Source: a virus
Virus record (IMG/VR): IMGVR_UViG_3300048919_000233
Span: 1-45,545 of that record
Direction: 5' to 3' (one strand)
Length of the DNA: 45,545 nt
Part shown: positions 40,092 to 45,545 of the stretch, one piece after another
Numbering within the stretch: the stretch's first letter is position 1
Layout of the letters: every line of letters begins with the position of its first letter
Translations under genes and position numbers: made by a program
Notes under the pieces: model-generated
Seen by the model: the letters and a program-made list of their open reading frames with translations, nothing else
What the model was told of the DNA's origin: nothing
Databases searched by the model: none

Positions 40092-40871
40092 TTAATACAT
40101 TTCTATTATAACATCATTCAAAACAGTAACTAATTGCTTTATTAATCGAGATGTTATTTTTTTCCCTAGTGATGTATACAATTCCATATCATTTGTGTCT
40201 TCACTATGTCCTATCTCATTACGAATATAAGTAAAGTAATCCTCATCAAAGGAATTAGTTATATTTTTTCTTCGAGTTGGTTCAAATGTGATAAACGGGT
40301 ATTTATCAGCATGATTTTTAAAATATTCTACTACATTTTTTTGCTCAACTCTTTTTCTTTCTCTTGCTAAAAGTTCCATTAAAAATTGGTATAAACTCAT
40401 AAATTGTGCTATTAAATTTGGATTATGTAATGTTTTAAAAATTCTTTTGTAAAAAAGACTATGGTCTTCAATAGCTGTATCAGAATCAACGATAGCATGA
40501 TAAATTCTATCAGCAGGTAATACTCTGCTTATAGTAACCTCTTCTCTTATGGTAACATGTTCGCTTAAATTTAAACTTGTACCATCTTTTATTACTTCCA
40601 ATCTTCTAAATGGAATATTTATATCTGTTTCCATATTAATTATTAGATTGAAACTAATATGGTCTAAATATAATTCTATTTCTTTTCCATTTTTTTGATA
40701 ATTAACATTATCATTTAATACCACTGTCAATATAGTTAAATCATCATTAAAACATATAGATTTTATATATGTATTTTCTATTTCAAAAGGTTTATTTTCT
40801 CTCAATTTCAAATTATTGAAACCATTTAAATTATATTGTAAATAGTTTTCTTCACTTGTAATATTATTCAT
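40092..40871 (-). CDS. Hypothetical protein with a HEPN-like C-terminus
   Basis: The 259-residue product has a beta-rich N-terminal half. The C-terminal ~110 residues are helical, with FTYIRNEIGHSEDTND (about residue 215-230). R-N-x3-H is the Rx4-6H motif of HEPN ribonucleases, and the surrounding YTSLGKKITSRLIKQL helix fits that fold (MauJ-like proteins have a similar end). It could be an RNA-cutting defence protein or a non-catalytic relative. It stands alone with its own terminator, AT-rich compared with the methyltransferase gene next to it. Moderate evidence only. Confidence 0.55.
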   Translation of the reverse strand: MNNITSEENYLQYNLNGFNNLKLRENKPFEIENTYIKSICFNDDLTILTVVLNDNVNYQKNGKEIELYLDHISFNLIINMETDINIPFRRLEVIKDGTSLNLSEHVTIREEVTISRVLPADRIYHAIVDSDTAIEDHSLFYKRIFKTLHNPNLIAQFMSLYQFLMELLARERKRVEQKNVVEYFKNHADKYPFITFEPTRRKNITNSFDEDYFTYIRNEIGHSEDTNDMELYTSLGKKITSRLIKQLVTVLNDVIIEMY

Positions 40872-40971
40872 AAAAACCTCCAGATTTATTATTATTTTCT
40901 ATAAATAAAAATACCACAATGTATACTAACTATCAATATTAAATTTTCAATGTACGTCAAAACTTAACCAG

Positions 40972-42606
40972 CTAAGCAAATCTAAGCTGATCCTGGCTAT
41001 CATCTATCCTCATGTTCGGCATTCGTTCACCAACTCTCAGATATGAGCAATTCGCCTCAACCAAAGCTTCAGCCACAATGGGGACAACACTGTTTCCAAT
41101 ACGGGCTACCTGTTCACATACTGAATATTTCTTTCCTTCATAATCATGATCAATGATGTAATCCTCTGGGAAGCCCTGTCCCAGCTTCAGTTCCGGTTCA
41201 GCTTTCAGCATTCTTAGGAAAATATCCAGAATCAAATATTCATTGCCAAGGACTGTAACCAAGGCAAATCTATCTTTCGTCACGATAGTATGAAGCGGCT
41301 CTTCCAAACTTACTCCAGTTACATCACCGCCATAGTACTTAATGATAAACTGACTTACCCAGGTGCATTTCAATGCCATTTCTTCATCAACACCATTCTT
41401 TAGCAAATCCTCTTTATTGATTGCAAGGACGCTGACTTGTCCAAAGTGTCCAGGTGATGTTGTGATTGTATGTATCGGCTCCCATAAAGGCTGTCCTGTT
41501 CCTGTTTTATAAAACTTTGTAAGAAAGGCTGCGATGAGGCCATAGCGGTTACTGGTGTCCAGTGTCATGATTGGTTCGTCAACCGACTGGCCTCTCACAT
41601 CAGACTTTGATGTTTCGGAATGATATTGAATCAAAAGGGGAGAGCATAAATAATGCTTGTTTCCGCTGACAACAATTGTATTAACGGGATCTTTTGCATT
41701 GTTTATCCGTGGAAGCTGTCCCTCACGTTCTCCATATCCTATTGGGACAATGTACGGTGTCACCGTCCCGAATCCATGCTTCTGTGTTATTGTTGGCATA
41801 GGCTCATGTATGCTCTGCCCACGAAAGTTGTCTCCACCATGATTCACCTGAACAATAAACGGTTCTGGACAGTTAAATACAAACTTATCAAGTCCCCTAG
41901 CAATCCGGTTCATTGTCTTGTCTGCCAATGGCTTCTTTCTGCCAAAGATAGACTTTCCTAAATCTGTTAGGTCCAAGTACTTCCAGATTGGCTCCCACTT
42001 TTCAAGTCCATCCGTGCCATTTTTATTGTGTGTAGGCTCTGGCCAGACAATGGGATTTTCGTCTCTTCGAAAGACTGCGTACCACCTTTTTCTTGTGGTA
42101 GGTGCTCCGTAATCGGCGGCTACCAGTTCCCGGCTCTCAAATACATAGCCCAGTGACTTCATAGCTATTATAAACTTCTGATAATCTTCTCCCTTTCGTT
42201 CCTTTATGGGATACCCCTCATTATCCAAAGGTCCCCACTTCTGGATTTCCTCAACATTCTCCATCAGTATCACATCTGGCAAAATAGCTTTCGCATGTTT
42301 GTATACTGCCCAAGGAAGAATCCTCAACCCTTTCTCTCGCGGCTTACCGCCTTTTGCCTTGCTATGGCTGGTGCAATCTGGACTGGCCCACATTAAAGCT
42401 ACATGACGGCCTTTTACATACTTCTGCAGGTCTACCTTGAAGATATCCTCCGTCAGATGTAACGTATCAGGGTGATTCGTCTTATGCATCCTGATAGCCT
42501 GCGGATTATGATTAATAGCTATGTCTACTGGTCTTCCCAGTGCCATTTCAATTCCAACACTTGCTCCACCACCACCGGCAAAGCAATCTATAATTAAATC
42601 TCTCAT
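40972..42606 (-). CDS. C5-cytosine DNA methyltransferase (phage Dcm-type)
   Basis: This 544-residue enzyme has motif I LIIDCFAGGGGASVGIE at the start and the catalytic motif IV as MWASPDCTSHSKAKGG, with Cys after Asp rather than the usual Pro-Cys-Gln. Motif VI is ILMENVEEI and motif VIII is PTTRKRWYAVF. A target recognition region follows with three repeated blocks containing VNTI, ITTSPGHFGQ and HTIVTKDRFA. The variant motif IV is seen in phage enzymes of this length. It probably protects the phage DNA from host restriction. The start has GAGAGATTT; a strong site is lacking. Confidence 0.9.
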   Translation of the reverse strand: MRDLIIDCFAGGGGASVGIEMALGRPVDIAINHNPQAIRMHKTNHPDTLHLTEDIFKVDLQKYVKGRHVALMWASPDCTSHSKAKGGKPREKGLRILPWAVYKHAKAILPDVILMENVEEIQKWGPLDNEGYPIKERKGEDYQKFIIAMKSLGYVFESRELVAADYGAPTTRKRWYAVFRRDENPIVWPEPTHNKNGTDGLEKWEPIWKYLDLTDLGKSIFGRKKPLADKTMNRIARGLDKFVFNCPEPFIVQVNHGGDNFRGQSIHEPMPTITQKHGFGTVTPYIVPIGYGEREGQLPRINNAKDPVNTIVVSGNKHYLCSPLLIQYHSETSKSDVRGQSVDEPIMTLDTSNRYGLIAAFLTKFYKTGTGQPLWEPIHTITTSPGHFGQVSVLAINKEDLLKNGVDEEMALKCTWVSQFIIKYYGGDVTGVSLEEPLHTIVTKDRFALVTVLGNEYLILDIFLRMLKAEPELKLGQGFPEDYIIDHDYEGKKYSVCEQVARIGNSVVPIVAEALVEANCSYLRVGERMPNMRIDDSQDQLRFA

Positions 42607-42660
42607 TTTTTCAAAGAAGCCCGGTATACCCTTACCCCTGCAGGAGGCTGGCTCCTTTCA

Positions 42661-43047
42661 TTATTTTTCAATCAATTCTTTCCACTGATACTGCATGTAC
42701 TCCCACTGCTTTTTCAAGAATCTTTCTAATACAGTCATATCCTTTTCTTCAATATGCTTAATCCACACCGGCCGAAAAATCTCTTTTCTTTGAAGCATGA
42801 AGAATAACAAAAGTTCAAAATCATCAATCGGCTCATCTGTATCTGGATTGCGTTTCTGCTTAATATCAAAGCGAAAGCATAGATTGTAGTCCATATCAAT
42901 GCTTAAGCCATCTGAATCAAGCCATTCTTCTTGAAAATCTGCCCAAGTATCATATTCATATCTTCCGAAATTTTCCCCATACAGATCGCCAACATAATAG
43001 TTGCTTTCGCTACAATAATAACTATGTTCTGTGGCCTGTAATTTCAT
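42661..43047 (-). CDS. Conserved phage protein, 128 residues
   Basis: This acidic protein begins MKLQATEHSYYCSESNYYVG and contains YEYDTWADFQEEWLDSD and DMDYNLCFRFDIK. This opening is frequent in early-region genes of Firmicutes phages, next to methyltransferases and helicases. It overlaps the stop of the upstream gene by 4 bases (ATGA-type coupling) and is 54 bases before the C5 methyltransferase. Function unknown. Confidence 0.7.
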   Translation of the reverse strand: MKLQATEHSYYCSESNYYVGDLYGENFGRYEYDTWADFQEEWLDSDGLSIDMDYNLCFRFDIKQKRNPDTDEPIDDFELLLFFMLQRKEIFRPVWIKHIEEKDMTVLERFLKKQWEYMQYQWKELIEK

Positions 43048-43463
43048 TTTTTACCCACTTTCTTATTGGCTCTCCAAATCCGTTCAAGTTCTTCCAAAGT
43101 TACATGGATCAGGAGATTGCTTATAAAACTGCAATTACCATATTCTTTGGACATAGCCCCGATCATATCAACAAGACCATTCCAGTATTCTTCTGTATCA
43201 TTTGGATCACTGTACTTTTTAAACAGTTTCCATGCTCCTGTTAAACATTCTTCATATTGTTTGTCCTGAAGAGGAATGCCGCCGGATTTAATCCTTTTTA
43301 TTTCTTGCCAGACAACCAAGCAAAACAACCTGAGCATGGCAGGGTTCTCATGCTTTTTTATCATCTGAGCTACATGCTCCGGCTTGACCATCTGGCGGTT
43401 ATTCATAAGTTTCCAAGCGTCCGTATAGGCGGACCAGTATTTCCTAAGCTCATTTTCGTTCAT
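43044..43463 (-). CDS. Conserved phage protein, 139 residues
   Basis: This helical protein starts MNENELRKYWSAYTDAWKLM and contains SGGIPLQDKQYEECLTGAWK. It is rich in Trp and Glu, with no membrane helix. It overlaps by 14 bases the small Cys-rich gene before it and by 4 bases the gene after it, so this is one tightly packed operon. I recognise the type as a common phage early gene but not its function. Confidence 0.7.
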   Translation of the reverse strand: MNENELRKYWSAYTDAWKLMNNRQMVKPEHVAQMIKKHENPAMLRLFCLVVWQEIKRIKSGGIPLQDKQYEECLTGAWKLFKKYSDPNDTEEYWNGLVDMIGAMSKEYGNCSFISNLLIHVTLEELERIWRANKKVGKK

Positions 43464-43605
43464 GTCCCACCGCCTTTATGCTCCGCTCACAGGTAAAGCA
43501 AGTATCATCACCAAATCTTCCATCGTAATGCTTGCAGGAGCCACAACACTTCCCGGTACACAACATTACAATCTTTCGTAAAAGTATATGTAAATTAAAT
43601 TTCAA
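43450..43605 (-). CDS. Small Cys-rich (zinc finger-like) protein
   Basis: The frame has 51 codons starting with TTG at 43605 behind GGAGG. It contains CTGKCCGSCKHYDGRFG followed by DDTCFTCERS, a CxxC...CxxC zinc knuckle common in phage early genes. It fills the gap between the truncated helicase and the next gene and overlaps the latter by 14 bases. Confidence 0.6.
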   Translation of the reverse strand: MKFNLHILLRKIVMLCTGKCCGSCKHYDGRFGDDTCFTCERSIKAVGHERK

Positions 43606-43625
43606 GACTTAGCCTCCGTTCCTAA

Positions 43626-44351
43626 TCAAGAAACTATATCGCTGAAAAACGGAATGAAGAATGCCCAACTGCTAACCCAAAGCCAGAACTCATCTTCCAT
43701 GTTTGGATATAAGGTTAAATTATTAGCCTTTGTTGAATCTCGCTGAAAGAATCTCGTTAATGCCTGGCCGGTATCCATAACTCCCAAATATCCAGCGTAG
43801 TGAATCAACTCTTTGTATTTGTTTGAACTTGGCGTGGCTGTAGCCACCAATTTGTATGGAACTTCCTTAAACTTGTCCAGAAAGGTTTGATAAGTCTTAC
43901 TTCCAAAACTCCTAAGAACACTGGCTTCATCAAGAGATGTTGCCATAAAGTAGCTCGGCTCTATGTCTCCATCACGAACACGTTCGTAGTTGGTAATGAG
44001 GATACCTGCTTTTGCGGCCTCAACTTCTATCATGTTTCTGACATACACAGGCTTTTCATAGCCAAGAATACATTCAGCGTCCCTTATAAACTCCTGTTTC
44101 ACTCCCAGAGGACAAACAATAAGAGCTTTGCCATCAAACTTTCTTATGACCTGATAACAGAATTCTATTTCCTGTACCGTCTTTCCGAGACCAAAGCTCT
44201 CAAATAACGCCCGGCAACCGCCTTTCAGAGCCCATGCTACAGCGTCACCCTGATGAAACTTCAATGCCTTGTTGATACTGCTCCGATCTACTGTAAATCC
44301 AGTATCCGTTGCAATCTCAATCTTGGACTTTAAAAACTCTAAATAATCCAT
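43626..44351 (-). CDS. SNF2/DEAD-type helicase, C-terminally truncated
   Basis: The product has 241 residues. Walker A is LFESFGLGKTVQEIEF (~50-65); LIVCPLGVKQEF is motif Ia; a DEAx box is present as TSLDEASVLRSFGSKTYQ (~138-155), and LVATATPSSNKYKE is motif III. In phages this family is about twice as long, with a second RecA-like domain. Here the frame stops after FWLWVSSWAFFI and a non-homologous tail (PFFSDIVS), so the C-terminal domain has been lost, probably by deletion. It likely has no helicase activity. ATG lies after AAAAG without a strong site. Confidence 0.8.
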   Translation of the reverse strand: MDYLEFLKSKIEIATDTGFTVDRSSINKALKFHQGDAVAWALKGGCRALFESFGLGKTVQEIEFCYQVIRKFDGKALIVCPLGVKQEFIRDAECILGYEKPVYVRNMIEVEAAKAGILITNYERVRDGDIEPSYFMATSLDEASVLRSFGSKTYQTFLDKFKEVPYKLVATATPSSNKYKELIHYAGYLGVMDTGQALTRFFQRDSTKANNLTLYPNMEDEFWLWVSSWAFFIPFFSDIVS

Positions 44352-44415
44352 CTTTTCAAAAGGAGCCAGGATATCCTTGCGCTGGCCAGCGGCTCCGGTC
44401 CCCTTTCATGATTTT

Positions 44416-44586
44416 TTATTTTACTTCCCTTGCCTCATTCCAAACCATATAACCGCTATACTCAAATCTGTCACGCTCAATATCTTCATCTTCCATTACT
44501 GCTGCCGCATCGTTCGCTTCTGCCTCCGTTTCGGCCTCTATAGTCACCTTATGGAAGGAAGCAAACTCAACCTCATGTTTTGGCAT
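44416..44586 (-). CDS. Small acidic phage protein, 56 residues
   Basis: The frame starts MPKHEVEFASFHKVTIEAET behind GGAGGGC. It is acidic with Ala/Glu-rich helix (EAEANDAAAVMEDEDIERD) and ends YSGYMVWNEAREVK. The KVTIEAETEAEANDAA pattern is typical of small phage proteins where a beta strand is followed by a helix. It sits between the zinc ribbon gene and the helicase. Function unknown. Confidence 0.6.
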   Translation of the reverse strand: MPKHEVEFASFHKVTIEAETEAEANDAAAVMEDEDIERDRFEYSGYMVWNEAREVK

Positions 44587-44615
44587 ATTGCCCTCCTATT
44601 CACGGAAATATCAGT

Positions 44616-44780
44616 TTAGTCTGTGTTGAGCCATAATGTTTTTTCGCATTTCTCACATTTCATTGTGTTTCCATATCCAGAATCTATTTGCTCATCACTA
44701 CAATAAGGACATCTAATGTTAGCTTCATAATCTCCGTCGATACTGTATTGCCCTGTTCCTAGATAAATAGCTTTTTTCAA
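44616..44780 (-). CDS. Small zinc-ribbon protein, 54 residues
   Basis: The start is TTG at 44780 with GGAGG 7 bases before; the longer frame overlaps the upstream methyltransferase without a site. CPYCSDEQ (~24-31) and CEKCEKTLW (~43-51) make a four-Cys zinc ribbon. Such small ribbons are common in phage early operons. Function unknown. Confidence 0.6.
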   Translation of the reverse strand: MKKAIYLGTGQYSIDGDYEANIRCPYCSDEQIDSGYGNTMKCEKCEKTLWLNTD

Positions 44781-44814
44781 TGTTAGTTCCTCCTTTAAAT
44801 CTTCGTTTACCGGA

Positions 44815-45369
44815 TCAGCATTCCGGTTTCTGCAATGGTATGTAGAAGGTCTGATCTGCACTTTCCGCTCCCCACACTACCCATATTACGTCCATGAGTG
44901 GTGCGCCTTTTCCCCTGGTTTTAAAAAGAAAGTCCGGCCTCCATGTCAACGGCAGCACATATTGCGGTTTATAATTGTCAAATAATTCATACCGCTTCTT
45001 TGCGTGCCAGTACTGTGATTTCAGAAGCAAAGCAAACGGCTTATGATGATGTATGCTCCACTCTATAAATGCCTGGGACTCACTAAATGGAGGATTTGTA
45101 ATTATCCAGTCACAATCTATTAATGGTGTAGCAAGATAATCATGCCCGGTATTTATATCTGTCCCAACTGCTACATATCCGTTGTTTCTCATAACAGTTA
45201 GCATGTGACCTTCTCCGCAGGCTGGCTCCCATATAATTAATTCATGATCTATTTTCAGAAAATCCAACAATGCTTGTGTAACCTCTGGCGGTGTAGGGTA
45301 AAAATCACTTTCATTTCGTTTATAAGCTGTGTTACCGCCTGTTAAGCTACAGGCTATTTTCTTTTCCAT
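44815..45369 (-). CDS. N6-adenine-type DNA methyltransferase
   Basis: The product has 184 residues starting MEKKIACSLTGGNTAY at 45369 behind AAAGGAG. It has SAM-binding EPACGEGHMLTVM (~54-66) and the catalytic CDWIITNPPFSESQAF (~90-105), with NPPF for amino-methylation. ESDFYPTPPEVTQALLDF near the start is typical of small phage DNA methyltransferases. This compact form lacks a separate recognition domain. It is the first gene of the early operon after the IS element. Target sequence unknown. Confidence 0.85.
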   Translation of the reverse strand: MEKKIACSLTGGNTAYKRNESDFYPTPPEVTQALLDFLKIDHELIIWEPACGEGHMLTVMRNNGYVAVGTDINTGHDYLATPLIDCDWIITNPPFSESQAFIEWSIHHHKPFALLLKSQYWHAKKRYELFDNYKPQYVLPLTWRPDFLFKTRGKGAPLMDVIWVVWGAESADQTFYIPLQKPEC

Positions 45370-45418
45370 ACAAGATACTCCTTTCATATTTTCGCAATAA
45401 AAAACCAACTACCGAATA

Positions 45419-45545
45419 TGAAGTGCACCCCAAATGTTAGACAAATAAATCTTACATTTGGAGGTGTATTTTTTTGAGTAAATATTCGGAACAGGATAAA
45501 TTAAGAGCCATTAACTACTATCTTGCTGGACATTCCTTTCGTGAA
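45419..45545 (+). mobile_element. Left end of an IS3-family insertion sequence
   Basis: TGAAGTGCACCCCAAATGTT begins the element with the TG ends and hairpin (CCAAATGT...ACATTTGG) usual for IS3/IS150-group terminal repeats. A transposase reading frame starts 55 bases inside. The other end is beyond the window, so target duplication cannot be checked. Confidence 0.75.
45474..45545 (+). CDS. Transposase OrfA start (IS3 family), partial
   Basis: TTG at 45474 with GGAGGTG upstream starts LSKYSEQDKLRAINYYLAGH and runs off the window after SFRE. The helix-turn-helix opening KLRAINYYLAGHSFRE is typical of IS3/IS150 OrfA. Only 24 codons are visible. Confidence 0.7.
   Translation, partial: MSKYSEQDKLRAINYYLAGHSFRE

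Noticed and set aside
1-45545. CRISPR array
   Set aside because: No set of regularly spaced identical repeats with unique spacers was found. The only regular repeats are three AT-rich 26-bp-spaced units on a promoter.

Overview
The window is an AT-rich stretch of Gram-positive (Firmicutes) DNA. It has strong GGAGG ribosome binding sites, frequent TTG/GTG starts, the Gram-positive form of LexA boxes and protein families typical of Clostridia. I read it as most of a tailed (siphovirus-type) prophage or a rearranged prophage of a Clostridia, probably Lachnospiraceae-like, host. The assignment below the level of Clostridia is inference. Almost all genes lie on the minus strand, so they are best read from high to low coordinates. 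The right edge enters an IS3-family insertion sequence.

Reading in the direction of transcription: 45.4-40.1 kb carries DNA methyltransferases (an N6-adenine type and a C5-cytosine type), a truncated helicase, small zinc-ribbon proteins and a HEPN-like gene. 39.8-36.7 kb has a tyrosine recombinase overlapping a sigma-like/ArpU-type regulator, a Dam-type methylase and a plus-strand membrane gene. 36.4-33.9 kb is a three-gene unit headed by a dGTPase, a family with known anti-phage members. 33.8-29.3 kb holds an orphan small RNA, a structured leader RNA behind a promoter with three 26-bp-spaced repeats, a terminase-small-subunit-like gene and small phage genes including an RNA polymerase alpha-CTD-like protein. 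28.9-25.8 kb is an RNA island: tRNA-Asn, a candidate pseudoknotted RNA, tRNA-Met(CAT), a KAP-family P-loop NTPase, a zinc ribbon and the RNA ligase RtcB. TerL, an HNH-type endonuclease and a second ArpU-like regulator follow.

22.6-18.5 kb is cargo not usual for a tail module: a DUF2278/YukJ protein, an SNase-like nuclease, a papain-family (C1A) protease and a chagasin-like (I42) inhibitor of such proteases. The protease and inhibitor genes lie between the real distal tail gene (Dit) and a decayed second copy of its 5' end with the same leader, so this cassette seems to have entered by a duplication or insertion at Dit. Dit and the tail-tip protein follow. After them come a secreted cell-wall-binding protein, a lysogeny/SOS control region (HTH protein, LexA-box promoter, convergent small transcripts resembling a type I toxin-antitoxin locus, two antirepressors), a pair of membrane proteins, two tail-fibre genes, a plus-strand acyltransferase, the frameshifted tail chaperones and the tape measure protein.

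No portal, major capsid, head-tail connector, major tail protein, holin or obvious lysin is recognisable, and the tail module is split in two with TMP furthest downstream. The element is therefore rearranged, defective, or continues outside the window. The strongest candidates for unusual biology are the protease/inhibitor/nuclease cargo, the RtcB-KAP-tRNA island, the dGTPase operon, the SOS/type I toxin-like locus at 14.1-14.7 kb, and several unannotated structured RNAs.
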